DNA of 64,000 nt, taken from contig JACKQL020000013.1 of assembly GCA_018296165.2 (NCBI GenBank), positions 248,001 to 312,000 of the forward strand, written 5' to 3'. How positions within the stretch are numbered: position 1 is the first letter of the stretch; each line of letters opens with the position of its first letter. The DNA comes from Termitomyces sp. T153. Its lineage: Eukaryota; Basidiomycota; Agaricomycetes; Agaricales; Lyophyllaceae. Below the pieces are notes generated by a model that had not been told where the DNA came from, made no database searches, and saw only the letters and a program-made list of their open reading frames with translations. A program made the translations under genes and the position numbers. Shown here in pieces: positions 35,600 to 48,986 of the stretch.

Positions 35600-36615
35600 A
35601 AACACTTTGCATCACGACTGTCAGTCTTAGAGTCTTGTATGGAAGGAGATCGTCGCCGTAGCGTTGGAGAGTTTGGAAGAAGCAGAAAAGTGTCACAGGT
35701 ATTGCTTATCTGTGTAAGTACTTGGTGGAACTTGGTTTATGTGACGCAAGCGTAGGCAACGGTTAAGTCACACGAAGAAAATAAGATAGACTTCACTCGA
35801 GAGACTGTGATAAGTGCTCGAATTTCTCTGAGTTGTTAGGATGTACAAAGAACTCTTTATATACCTTCCTACGGGTGAAAGTAAATAAGAAAATAAGTCG
35901 ATCGTTATAAGAACAGACTGGATATTGTAAGTAAAGTAATGAGAGGTGAGTAATGTAAAATACTTTTGATACATTATACCAGTCGAGACGGGGACCCGCG
36001 TCGGTAGAACGGTTGATTAGTGGGATCGAGTTAGTCGTGACGATGAGGAGAGCTGTCTCGAGTCGATGGAGACGAGAGGCGGGTCACGATTCCGTCACAG
36101 TTTATCTCTGTTTGTCTTGCAACACTTTTCCTTGCTTTTTCCGCAGTTTCTTTGGGATCCTACAACTCAAATGAATGAATCTCCCAAGAATGACAAGTCC
36201 TCATTTAATCAGGCACAAAAGCTTACAAAACGTGTCTACAAGCCGAGTCAAGCCGTCACAATACATGTAAGCTTCTGAGATGACCAGCCCACCGGTCGGT
36301 AGTCTCGCAGGTCTGATTTTCTTTTAAACATCTGCAGCTGTCTCCCATACTGGTATAACATAAGTGGACCTGCCTTCAGGCTCTATCTTCATGCCTTGCG
36401 TCATGCCTACGTCTTTCCTTCAGTCAATATCGAAAACTAAAATTAGAAATTCTTTAGGTGAGAACCTGTGAGAACTTGGTACCAGAGTCATAAAGTTCTC
36501 TGATCCAATGACCTTCTCATGATTATTGTACCACATGTATTCTCGCATCAGGCATGGTAAAATATAAGAAAGTGTCTAAAAAGTACCTATTCGTGACTTG
36601 TCTCTATCAATAATC
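35600..36615. other. Spacer between monooxygenase copies 1 and 2
   Basis: No gene is supported. This is the 3' flank of copy 1 and the promoter of copy 2. It shows no obvious duplication of the equivalent spacer before copy 3. Confidence 0.35.
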
Positions 36616-38354
36616 ATGACAGGCCCGAGCAAAGATTTTCGAGTTGCCATCGTGGGCGGAGGGATGAGCGGTATTGTTTGGTGGGTCGATGTGCTCTTGG
36701 AACTTCTCCTAAATAGAACAAGAATGACATTCCATCAGTGCCATTGGGCTTAGAAATGCCGGAGTTCATGTAGAGATTTTTGAACAGGCTGTAAATCAAG
36801 TTTTCATGATGACCAGGTTCGTTCGTTGACACTGAGGTTCTAGTCAAGTTTCCAGGAAGTTGGAGCGGGAGTTGGTCTAGGTAATGACAGACTCAACACC
36901 TATTTCGATAATTCCATTGTCGCTGACCTCCATTAGGACCAAATGCTCTCTTTCCTTTGAAAGAGCTTGGGGTTTTAGACGCAGTCTTATCCAAATCTGA
37001 CGAAGAAAAACCTACAATGCGATCCTTTCGATACATTTCTGCTACTGGGGCGCACGACTTGATCTACGATGTAACTTCATCTCTCTTTCATCCGTCAAAT
37101 ATTCTCATTATTTGTCAGTACCTGGCCGCTCCAAGTGACATTGGAATGGGTGTCTACAGGAATGCATCATAGGCCTCTGCTATTCTAGTTCTGGGTTCCT
37201 AACGATCCTTGCAGACCTTCATTTCTTGAAGCAATCGTCCCGATGTTAGATCCACGCCTCGTTCACATGGAGAAGCGCTGCATATCTGTATCAGCTTTAT
37301 CTTCCGGTTCTCATGTGATCCATTTCGCCGACGGAAGTACGTATGAAGCCGATCTTGTTATAGGCGCAGATGGGATTAAGAGTGTTATCCGTGAATTTGT
37401 CACTGGGCGACCAACGTCTCTTGTATACTCAAATTCTGTTGCCTACCGATCCGTTGTTTCCCCTGAAGCACTGAAAGGTGTCAAGACGGACATGATGCGT
37501 CCACTTTGTTGGATTGGCAAAGATAAAGTAAGTATGGTTAAACCAATCATCAATGCTTTTCCGATAGAGCCATCTACTGTAACACCTAGCACATCATATC
37601 ATACCCTGTTCAAGCAAATCAAAAGGTTCGTTCGTTCTATATCTCTGAAGCAGATAGCTTCAACTCAGGAAAGATGAATCTCGTCTTCTTCTCAACTGAC
37701 TCCTCAGTCCCAATGGGCTCGGTTGATGTCCCGCTTCCATGGGCGAAACCGGCTTCACAGGATGAACTCCTACACGAGTTCTCAGAGGCAGGATGGGGTG
37801 AAGATACTAAACTCATTCTCAAGGAAATGAAGGATCCCAGTAAATGGTATCTTCATCTTTTGCACCCCTCATTAACCAGCTATGTCCGACAAAGAGTCGT
37901 CCTCGTTGGTGATGCGGTAGGTTTCGAGTTATAGTTATGATCCATCCCATGTTCATCGACAAGGCTCATGCCATGTTACCTCATCTCGGCGCTGGGGCGG
38001 GTCAAGGGATGGAGGACGTTTATGCTTTGTGTTCTTTACTTGGAGATGCGCGTGCTCAGAAGTGTCACCTTGATGTAGATCCATTTTCCTGACTTGGCCC
38101 GTAGCTTTTTTCTGAATAAGCTTCAGGACGCTCTCAAAGCTTACGACTCTATCCGAGTCGCACGTGCGAATATGGTGCAAACGATGAGTACTATCGCAGG
38201 TAATATCTACGAAAAGCGCGGACCAGGTGGTGGAACAAATGCACAGCTTCGAGAGCAGTTGGAAGCTATATATCATCCCGTTTGGCATCATGACTTGAAA
38301 CAAGAGGTCAAACGCGCTGTAGCGAGCGTATATGGACCGAGAGGAGTTCTTTAA
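36616..38354 (+). CDS. FAD-dependent monooxygenase, salicylate-hydroxylase-like (copy 2)
   Basis: Same exon plan as copy 1: MTGPSKDFRVAIVGGGMSGI, GLRNAGVHVEIFEQASSFQE, VGAGVGLGPNALFPL, the DG motif ADLVIGADGIKS, HIISYPVQANQK, RVVLVGDAAHAMLPHLGAG with GQGMEDVYALCSLLGD, and an end at TAA 38352-38354. Exons and introns from about 36927 to 37530 are almost identical to copy 1, while the flanking exons are clearly more diverged. The intron at 37160-37214 has the same GA..AG ends as in copy 1 and is identical to it. Apart from that intron no lesion is seen. Confidence 0.74.
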
Positions 38355-38748
38355 CATGTTTCTTTATATCCTTGGGTATCACTACGTCATTAATTCATTC
38401 TTTATGTTGCAAGTTGGCAACGAAAATGTAGTGCTTTTAATGAGTGGAATTTGAGTCGTGTGGTTTGATCCAGGCTTTTGAAAATTCGAGATCAAGAATT
38501 GTGAAAACAAGCCGCATAAGCAGTGCTTCACGCGTCGCAGTCTCCGAGATGGACCGAGTCGGAGTCGCCGGTCCGGAGACGAATGTATGTGCCGTAATTT
38601 CCCTCCATCAAGACTCCTATCCCATGCTTTAAGTATCCAATTCCACTGGCAAATCATGGAGATGAGAACTTCCCACATTAGAACACCAATGACCTGGGTG
38701 TAAGAAAAATATCCGAATTGTTCACGACTTGGTCCTCCATCAAAAACT

Positions 38749-40467
38749 ATGACAAGTTCGAGCAAAGATTTTTGAGTCGCCATCGTGGGAGGTGGGATGT
38801 GTGGCCTCCTTTGGTGGGCTCATTTTTCCAATCTTCTCTTAGGTCGAACAAGAATGACATTTTGTCAGTGCTATCGGGCTGATAAAAGCCGGGGTCCATG
38901 TAGAGGTTTTCGAGCAGGCTGTAAATAAAAGTTCTACGACGACTCGGACGTTGGTTCATTAACACTGAGGTTTAGTCGAGTTTCCGGGAGGTCGGAGCTG
39001 GAGTTACTCTAGGTAATGACTCTGATGATACGCTTATCTCTATGATTTCCGCGTCGTTTATCTCCATCAGGACCAAATGCTCTCTATCCTTTGAAAGAGC
39101 TGGGAGTTCTGGAGGCAGTCTTATCCAAATCTGACGAAGAAAAACCTACAACACAGACCTTTCGATATATCTCTGCTACTGGGACACACGACTTGATTTA
39201 TGATGTAACTTTGTCTCTTTCGTGTCTTCAAACACTCATGATCTGCCAGTATCCGGCCATTTCAGGTGACATTGGAGTGCGTATCTACAGGAATGCGTCG
39301 TATACCTCTATTATTCTAGTCCTCAATTCCTGACCATCTTTGCAGACCTTCATTTCTCGAAGCAATCGTCCCGATGTTAGATCCACGCCTCGTTCACATG
39401 GAGCAACGCTGTATTTCCGTATCAGCTTTATCTTCTGGCTCTCATGTTATCCATTTCGCCGATGGAAGTACGTATGAAGCCGACCTTGTTATAGGCGCAG
39501 ATGGGATTAAGAGTGTTATCCGTGACTTTGTCACCGGGCGGCCAACTCCTCTTGCATACTCAAATTCTGTTGCCTACCGATCCGTTGTTCCTTCTGAGGC
39601 ATTTAAAGATCTTAAGACGGACATAATGCGTCCACTTTGTTGGATTGGCAAGAATAGAGTTAGTAGTCAAGCTGATCAACGATCTGATAGAGCTAACAAA
39701 TGTACTTACCACCTAGCACATCATATCATATCCCGTTCAATCAGACCAGAAGGTTTTTTGGTTTTGTATCTCTGAGGTGGTTGTCTTAGACATAGAACAG
39801 ATGAATCTCGTGTTCTTCACCACCGACGCGACAATCCCGCTAGGCTCAATTGATGTCCCTCTTCCGTGGGCGAAACTGGTTTCACAGGATGAACTCCTGC
39901 ATGAATTCTCACAAGCAGGATGGGGTGAAGATGCCAACCTCATTCTCAAGGAAATGAAAAATCCTAGCAAATGGTACCTCCATTTTTTACATCCTCCATT
40001 ATCCAGCTATGTCCGACAAAGAGTTGTCCTTCTTGGCGATGCGGTATGTTTTCGTTAAATCACAACTCATCTCATGTTCACCCATCTAAGGCTCATGCCA
40101 TGTTGCCTTATCTCGGCTCTGGGGCGGGTCAAGGTTTTGAGGATGTTTATGCTTTGTGTTCTCTACTCGGGGATGCGCGAGCCCGAAAGTGTCATATAGA
40201 TGTAAACCATTTTCTTGACTTCGTCAATAGCTGCCTTTTGACAGTCCTTAGGACGTTCTCAAAGTTTACGATTCTATCCGAGTGGCGCGTGCGAATATGG
40301 TCCAAAAGTTGAGCACTCTTATGGGCAACATCGTCGAAAAGCGCGGCCCTGGTGGTGGAACAAACGCACAGATTCAAGAGCAGCTGAGAGATATTTATCA
40401 TCCCATTTGGCATCATGACTTAAAAGAAGAGGTTAAGCGCGCTGTAACCAGTGTATACGGCCTGTAG
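38749..40467 (+). pseudogene. FAD-dependent monooxygenase copy 3, with early stop
   Basis: This is the third tandem copy with the same exon plan (GLIKAGVHVEVFEQA, RPSFLEAIVPMLDPRLVHME, ADLVIGADGIKS, HIISYPVQSDQK, RVVLLGDAAHAMLPYLGSG), ending at TAG 40465-40467. Codon 9 is TGA (38773-38775) where copies 1 and 2 have CGA, a C-to-T change in a CpG. The stop lies just before the FAD-binding GGGMCG loop, and no usable ATG precedes that loop. The rest of the reading frame is well kept, so loss is probably recent. The intron at 39291-39345 again shows GA..AG ends. Confidence 0.72.
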
Positions 40468-40906
40468 AACATTTCTTGATCTGTTTCTTCTGCCCTCAGC
40501 TACGTTTAACATGAAACTTCCTTCGCCAAAAACCATGATCTCACCTCACAGCCTGGCTGCGATCGTTTCTGGCTCCCGGGTCGAGTTCATCAGGTCACCA
40601 TCTTTGCTGTTTATTTTTAATTTCTTGACTGTCCATATCCATCTTACATCAGTCTACATACTACAACTTTGTCGCTGGAATCAGGCTGAACGCAAACATA
40701 TACGAGAGGACAAGATTGTTCATACAAAGTGCAATCCGGTCATGAAGACGACCTTGGCCGTGAAAAAAAAACATCGTCATTACTTTGAATTGTTCAGCAC
40801 ATTGCGCCTGTAGATCTTCAGCCTGATGACAGAGAAACAGGTAGACTCCCTCCGAAACGGAATACAAGGATAATAATAGAATAAGAACATATATGCAACA
40901 TCAGAA
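40468..40906. other. Intergenic between convergent genes
   Basis: The 3' flanks of monooxygenase copy 3 (plus) and RPT2 (minus). No feature is supported. Confidence 0.4.
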
Positions 40907-42500
<1,594 letters not shown>

Positions 42501-42658
42501 GGTGGAGGATAATTAGAAAGTATGTCGGTGAGGCAAAGACGACGCGTCAGTCGTCCCAATTGGGAAGCAGTTCTAACTCCGCTGTGAGTGTGACGTGACA
42601 TGCTCTCATCGCGTTCATTGGCAGTGCGTGGCAAGACTTGTACGAAGTTCGGACGAAC
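42501..42658. promoter_or_regulatory. Shared divergent promoter RPT2 / YIP4
   Basis: Only 158 bp separate the two start codons, so both promoters must overlap. No clear TATA box is seen. I could not identify a proteasome-control (PACE-like) element with confidence. Confidence 0.5.
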
Positions 42659-43965
42659 ATGGCAATGAACTCTGCCAGAATCAATACTCCCCTCACCGCC
42701 AACTCACAATTTATACAAGCAGGTAAGTAAAATTCGCTTTTCTTGAATTCGACTGAAACATCTACAGACGACGACGACGACTTGAACGATGATGACATCC
42801 CTGGATTCACACATCCCGATCTAACCATCCCAGTGGACAAGGGAAAGGGAAAGGCGCGTGAATCAGAGCAACTAGCACTTCCGTCAAATGCTGGTGGTAC
42901 TTCTTTGAGTCCTGGTCTTTCAGGGAACATAGGAAGTTCAGTAAATGGGACAGCAGCATCCTCCAGACAGACTGTCGGAGGGCTGAGGGTAGAGACTCGG
43001 TATGCTCTTCGTGATGAAAACGTGGCTCGAAATCTGATGCCAACCAGATACTCTGGTGTTGATACGCTCGACGAACCTGTGACAACAACGATTGTGTGCT
43101 TGTTTCGCAAATCTACAGGAAATTGTACTGACACGTATATGCAGGCTCGTGATCTTTTCTCTATCTATGCGAAGCTGGTTCAGGTCCTGTACCCTCGTAA
43201 AACAAGTGGCCGTGAGGTTCTTCGGTGAATATGCCTTCATCCGTTTCGTGGCCTATTTCTGATACTTGAGAAGTGACTGGGATCTCTGGGGACCTCTCAT
43301 TCTGTGCCTTGCACTGGGAATAATGCTAAGCCTCAATGTACGTCACATTTCGTTCTCAGCATGCGTATATATTTGACCAACGTCATGGGCTCAATAGGCA
43401 CCTGCTAAACAAGCATTGAGCGCATTCACAAGTGTGATAGTCATATGCTCTTTAGGTTCTCTGGCGGTTACTGTGCAAGCAAAGGTAGGTTGTCGATGTT
43501 CTTAATCAAATCGTGAACTCAAACATGTCAAAGCTCTTGGGTGGCCGAGTGTGAGCTCTGGAAACTTCTCCTATTTAGATGCAACGTGTCTGACTCTCTG
43601 AATTGCAGCTCTTTCTTCCAGGGCCTCTGCGTTCTCGGTTACTGTATCGCTCCATTGGATATTGCTGCCCTTGTATCGTGTTTTGTTCACATAATCTACG
43701 TCAGAGCGCCTGTCGCTCTACTGTGCTGGGCTTGGTGCATATGGGGTAAGTTACTTCCTCTCTACATTTATTGCTCGCTCAGATATCATTGATAGCGTCT
43801 GTCAACTTCCTGGATGGCACTAAAATCGAGCCGCAAAGGATTCTGCTCGCTGTATACCCTCTTCTGTAAGTTTTATCTACTCGAAATGGTCATCGTCAGT
43901 CATGTTGACGACCACTATCCAGCCTCTTTTACTTCATTCTGGCATGGATGATTCTCATCCGTTGA
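42659..43965 (+). CDS. YIP4: YIP1-family Golgi membrane protein (YIP4/YIPF6)
   Basis: Multi-exon gene starting MAMNSARINTPLTANSQFIQ with an acidic segment (DDDDDLNDDDIPGFTHPDL). A soluble N-terminus leads to the conserved YIPF6 entry (TIARDLFSIYAKLVQVLYPR, VLRDWDLWGPLILCLALGIM). Hydrophobic helices follow (SAFTSVIVICSLGSLAVTVQ; SFFQGLCVLGYCIAPLDIAA; HIIYVRAPVALLCWAWCIW; LFYFILAWMILIR). The stop is TGA 43963-43965. YIP1-family proteins bind Rab GTPases and act in ER-Golgi vesicle traffic. A second in-frame ATG at codon 3 could also be used. Confidence 0.88.
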
Positions 43966-44455
43966 CGGTAGTCTGATCGTTTATTCTATACTGTAAGCTA
44001 AAGCTCAACCTGTACCACAAGAGCATCTGGACAGCCATCGGTGTGGCCGCTGCTAGAACCTAATCATTATTCCCAATTGAATTCAAAAAATGAGTATGGC
44101 CACACAATCGCAGACATTCAACATTTGCGAGAAAAACAATGCATAAGTAAGTTCAACAGACGCGTAAAGGGGGTAAAGTGGCCGCGAATGAAAGAGTGCT
44201 TTTACTTCCGTTTTGAGTTATCCATCTTGCACTTAGCTTTGTCCGCTCAAGGACCATTAAACAATGTTCATTGTGACAAAGCGGCTTTTCGACCCGTTGA
44301 GATGGCCCTTGCTGGTTCAGAAACATTCGAAGACAGCGAGTGGGTGGCAGAAATACCTGGCCCCAACGACGGCTTTGACATGCGTCGAGCAAAGCGACTG
44401 GCCGCTTCATAGTTTATATATCGTATGTACTTGCTGCCAACTTTACTACTGAAGG
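43966..44455. other. Intergenic
   Basis: An open frame of about 120 codons on the plus strand has no recognisable similarity or exon context and is not called as a gene. This is probably the 3' UTR of YIP4 and the promoter of the next gene. Confidence 0.35.
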
Positions 44456-45546
44456 ATGGCCTACTACTACGCGCCTCAGTACCAGCAATGGACCTCGCAA
44501 GAGACTGCTGTGTATAGCCAGCACCAATATCCACAACGTCAGCATACCCAATATCAATATTCACAATGGCAGGAGTCGTACCATCAACAAGCTCCTTCCA
44601 ATGTCTTGCGCCCAAATATGGCCCCTTCTCAACCAACGATCCCTGTCTCGTCGTATTCCACGCTGACAGGTGCTGTGGACTATTCAAACGTAACAAGCAA
44701 TAACTCCAGGGAAAAAGGCATTGCCGTTCGTATCCTCTTTTTCGTATCCAAGGATCATAGCTAACATAGCTCTCTAGTCTATCCGCAAGTCTCGCACCAA
44801 CGCCACTCCGTACATTGTCCCACAGCACGACACTTCACATTGCCAGGATTTGACAAGAAACTCGCAAAGCCAAGCACTCGCGTCTGCAAGCCGGAGCGCA
44901 CGACCGTGCCCCATACAAGATTATAAACAAGGGAACAAGGTCACAGTGGATTCCCCTGCGGTACAGCCACCCAGTGGACCGACTAACCACGTCTGGGTGC
45001 CACAACCCGACTACTTCGACGAAAGAGATAAGATGTGGCGTTATGGTCCGCGCTTCCCTCCTATCGTCTTTCAGACCGCTGGGTTCCCGGAGATCGGTGT
45101 GCGTGTTGGTAAGATTGCGCATAGCCAAAACCCGCCACCGATTGAAGGACCAAAAGACGAGATTTTCGCGGCTTCGGGAAATCGCGAGATACAAGTATGG
45201 ATACTGGTGAGATTTTGGGCATTCCCTGTTCGCAGATGTTTAGAGTGTTAATGCGTGGTGTCAGTGGCCGGGTTATAGTTCTGAGCCGTTGAGGAAGAGG
45301 ATCAAGACCCAGGGAGGGAAAATTACACGAGAGCTATTCCTGACGGTCCTTGCACACGATGTCCTGGATTACACATATTCCATCTACAAAAAGAAAATTC
45401 CCATCGAGCCCGGGTACGAGAAGTGGACGATAGGTTCCAAAGCGGAAGAGAATACCATTGTTGGCGGAGAGTTGTTTATTACAAGGCTGGTACACCGAGG
45501 AGGGTCCAACTGGCAAATTGAACTATGGGCTCCGAAACGATTTTGA
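44456..45546 (+). CDS. Gln/Tyr-rich conserved basidiomycete protein
   Basis: Three exons. The N-terminus is a Tyr/Gln-rich low-complexity segment (MAYYYAPQYQQWTSQETAVY and similar), prion-like in make-up. A disordered linker leads to an ordered C-terminal domain: EIQVWIL, WPGYSSEPLRKRIKTQGGKI, TRELFLTVLAHDVLDYTYSI, LFITRLVHRGGSNWQIELWA, ending PKRF. The C-terminal domain recurs in mushroom genomes as an uncharacterised module, to my knowledge without an assigned function. About 320 residues. Its 3' end is convergent with VPS51. Confidence 0.68.
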
Positions 45547-45676
45547 GGGAGAAATGGAGATGGAGGGAACAGTTGAGTGCATAGGGTATCTAGTTAATTA
45601 ATCCCAGTCCTAAATTATGAAGCGTAATTATTTGACACAACCAAAATACAACAAGGGAGAAATCACATGCTAAAGC

Positions 45677-46402
45677 TCATGAGCGTTTAAATTCGGCTTC
45701 TGAATTCGAAGCCTCAATGGTGACTTCTGATGATATCCGAGAAATCTCTGAAAAGGCTACTTTGAGAAGGTCGAGGTCGGCATCAAGGCTTTCTGCGCGT
45801 GTCTTCATCTGAACATATAATGAGCAAAAGAATGGATGAAATAAACAATCATACCGTAGCAATAGTATCACTTGCAGCGATAAGTTCATGATGGTGGTTG
45901 TATACAAGAGATTGTCTTTCACTATCTAGTTCTCGTATTTCTGACGGGATAAGCGTAAGCACAAACCACATGAGCTCAAAAAAGGAAGAACCAGAAAGAA
46001 GTTCGTTTTCTCTCTTCAAAAGGCTTTGTAGAGAAGACGTCGTGATCAGTTGCTCATAATATGACTTGGCATCAAAAGCGGTTGAATCTGCAATTTCAAT
46101 TTCAAGATGAAAGTGTTTCTACAATGAATCTAAAATGTCACTGCACCTAAGTTCATAGGATCATTTGCAGCCTTTCCTGGTATGGGTGGTGGTGGGCCTA
46201 CTCCTAACCCATAGTGCTTTCTCAGTAAATCTCTCGCCCGGGACTTCTGAGGAGGCGGTGTAGATGGAGTGCTAGACCGGCGGGCGGATGGATGTTCAGA
46301 GTTCGCGTGAGGCGTGATTGAGGTCGAAGGTACTGGCGACGACGTTGGGTTGAGCAACGACCCAAGACGGGGAGTGCCCGAATCACGACGAGTGGAAGTC
46401 AT
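45677..46402 (-). CDS. VPS51: GARP complex subunit VPS51-like
   Basis: Minus-strand exons from ATG 46402 to TGA 45677-45679 encode about 190 residues. A Ser/Thr/Pro-rich start (MTSTRRDSGTPRLGSLLNPT) is followed by the Vps51 signature: RARDLLRKHYGLGVG, NDPMNLDSTAFDAKSYYEQL, SLQSLLKRENELLSEIRELD, SERQSLVYNHHHELIAASDT and IATMKTRAESL, largely coiled coil. Vps51 joins Vps52, Vps53 and Vps54 to tether endosome-derived vesicles at the trans-Golgi. The short form, lacking a long C-terminal region, resembles yeast Vps51 more than the large animal protein. Confidence 0.8.
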
Positions 46403-46504
46403 GGAGGAGGAGTGCTTACGTCAGAATGCTCTCACGTGGACCGGACGCGTCGACGTCACGGTGTCGTGACTCGAAACAGTAAATCAGCACAAATCGCGAC
46501 CACG
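46403..46504. promoter_or_regulatory. Shared divergent promoter VPS51 / nuclear protein
   Basis: 102 bp lie between the two start codons. It is rich in CpG (gtggaccggacgcgtcgacg) and has no TATA box. Confidence 0.45.
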
Positions 46505-48784
46505 ATGGAGGATTCTAGCATTTATGACGACGAGGTCATCCCAGGCAGTGACGAAGAAGAGAATAGCCTTATTCCCTTAATACCCGACCGCAATGGTCAT
46601 CATCATTCACTTTTTACTGCCAAACGTTGATATCGCTTACTGTTTCTTTTTCTTTCAGACTGTATGCTCGAGGATAGAGTATCGCAAGATACAATACAGA
46701 CACCTTATGATGTTACTATGTCAAAGCATTCACCCATCTCAAGTATCAGCGACAGGACGACAGGCTCGAGCTCTGCTCCAAAACCCCGTCCAAAGCCACG
46801 TCCGCTGAAGAAGCGTCCAGATATGTCCTCAAGCAACACACCTCACCGAGAGAAAACTGCTGCTTCTTCCGATGTACTCATGGACTTTGATTTCACCGTG
46901 ACCACTGACATCGCAGAGCGCGCGAAGATACGCTCAAGAAACAGGCCTCAAACTCAACGACCAAATCTTCCAACAAGCGACATCATCGAGTTGAGCTCTG
47001 ACGATGACGATGACGACTTCAATATACCTCCTCCATCCAAACGACGCAAAACCACAGACAAGACGAAAACTAAATCGGCGAAAAAGAGCAAACCTAAATC
47101 AGAGCTTGTCGAGGCTGCTGATCTCAAACCTCGTCCTCGTCCTCGGCCACTCAAAAAGCCGAAGCAGGGAGCGAATGCAGAGCAAATATCTCCAATCAGC
47201 CTTATAACGCAAGACAAGTTAATTGCCACATCGTCTATCTCCAACGACACATTCACTGTGCCATCACAACTACCCCCTTCTGACCCTCCCAGTTCTACCG
47301 CGAGTTCGTATGATCATCCGCCAATTACAATTCTTCCTCCAGTGCTTACAGATCCCGAACCTTCTTCGCCTTCTTCGCCCCTCTCCATCGGTAAAAAGAA
47401 TCGAATGCATGCCATGTTGCCTGTAGACGAGCTCGATTCTGAATCCGACCCATTGGCCGGTGACGCGATCAATGCTGATACTCGTCTAATGCCACCACCT
47501 CCGTTCCCTGGTCCACCTCTGACATTCTTCCCAGGGTCTCCTTCGCCCCTGCAGGATGATACCCCTGCCACATCCACCACTTCTCGGACTAAAACCTCTG
47601 CTGTAAAGAAAGCTCGGAAGAAGAAATCCGTTCCTGAGGACGATATCTGGGGCACAAGCAAAGTTAAGGCAAAAGCGAACCAGAAGAAGACTTCACCTAG
47701 GAAAGTGGAAGTGGTTATTAATAAGCCGAATGTCAAGGAAAAAGGTAAAAAGGAGGATTTAAAGAGCCGGGAATTTATCGACGATGACGATGACGATGAC
47801 TCGTCTAACAAGGTTTCGGCGACAGCACTATCCGCGTTGAAGAGGCCCAAGATTCTGAGCTCCTTCAGTCCTGTCCCTGAAAATGATACGGATGGTTCAG
47901 TCAAAGCTAGGCCAAGCAAGGAACGGAAATCTGTGGATCGAGAAGTTGACGAACTTGACACGATCGGAAGGACTGAAAGCTCTTCAGAGTGTAAACGGCG
48001 TGTGTTTGGTAGAAGCAAGAGGGTGATTGACTCTGACAACGAAGACATGCCAGCTCACTCCGTTGAGGCTATGAGCTCTCCCAAGGCAGTTCCAAGAGCC
48101 ACAAGCCAAGGTAAGCCTTTGCCAACAAAACGAGCATCATCTAAATCTTTTCCATTTACAGATGTCGAAATCAGCGACGCCACAGGCTCAAATCAGCAGG
48201 CAGACATCGAGAAGGAATCTCAACATAATGCTTCTTTATTCAAGGTACACTAAGATCATCAGAAGCTTTTCTGAGTGCTCATTTCCGAGTAGGAAAACGC
48301 TCGTCCCTCGCCATCAGTCGTGCCTCAGACCCCACAAGCATCTGCCAGACCTGGGGTACCACACTTACCCAGCCTTTCCTCCCGCTACACTATCGCGCCA
48401 AAAACCAGGACCACCCCAATGTCGGACCTCATCCGACGTGTTAACTCCAAACCTGGCTCACCTTTTTGCTCTCCGGTACCGCGGAACAATGGCGCAAACT
48501 CGGTAACCCCAGGTACTGCATACTCGCCGTATATGAAAGCGTCTCGTACCGCGTTGTCCCGCATTGCGCCGCTGCATCCGAACCGGAGGACGCCACCACC
48601 GCCCCCGCCGCCCCCACCGCCGAAAAAGAAGACAAAAAAGGAACTGGAACGTGAAGAGCAGTGGGAAGAAGAGTTGATTGAGGGTGTGGGAGGTATCACG
48701 GAGTGGGCGTGTATGTCCGATGCAGAGCGGGCGGAGATGAGGAAGGCTAAACGGGAGAGAGAGACGCACGGGTGGGAAGACTAG
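46505..48784 (+). CDS. Large disordered nuclear protein, function unknown
   Basis: Three or four exons. It starts MEDSSIYDDEVIPGSDEEEN; an intron at about 46595-46659 leads into the long second exon, and the last exon starts at 48294. Most of the protein is low-complexity with acidic patches (DIIELSSDDDDDDFN; EFIDDDDDDDSSN), repeated PRPRPRPLKKP-type basic-proline blocks and many Lys/Arg clusters that would serve as nuclear localisation signals. Only the C-terminus looks ordered: a ten-proline run, then a charged helix (ELEREEQWEEELIEGVGGIT, EWACMSDAERAEMRKAKR). A 51-base stretch at 48112-48162 has intron borders but is also in frame, so it may be optionally spliced. A SUMO-interacting motif is plausible at IIELSSDDDD. 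Confidence 0.65.
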
Positions 48785-48986
48785 TTCTGAAAGTGGATCA
48801 TGTGATGCAGTATGGGATGCATTGTATTGTGTAAGAATATCAGTTGTCTGTCCATACATCATCCTGCGACCTGTTATGTAAATATATTTGTGGAACTCCA
48901 TCAGAGGTTTGTTTACCCGGGTCATATGTATGTAAGGACTTCGAGAGAATGTCTTGGGGTGTCGTAAGTGCGCTTTCTCTCGATCA

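Noticed and set aside
44041..44412. Plus-strand open frame of about 120 codons after YIP4
   Set aside because: No similarity, no splice context, and out of step with both neighbours.
47314..48048. Long minus-strand open frame opposite the nuclear protein gene
   Set aside because: Ser/Leu-rich antisense shadow of low-complexity coding sequence.
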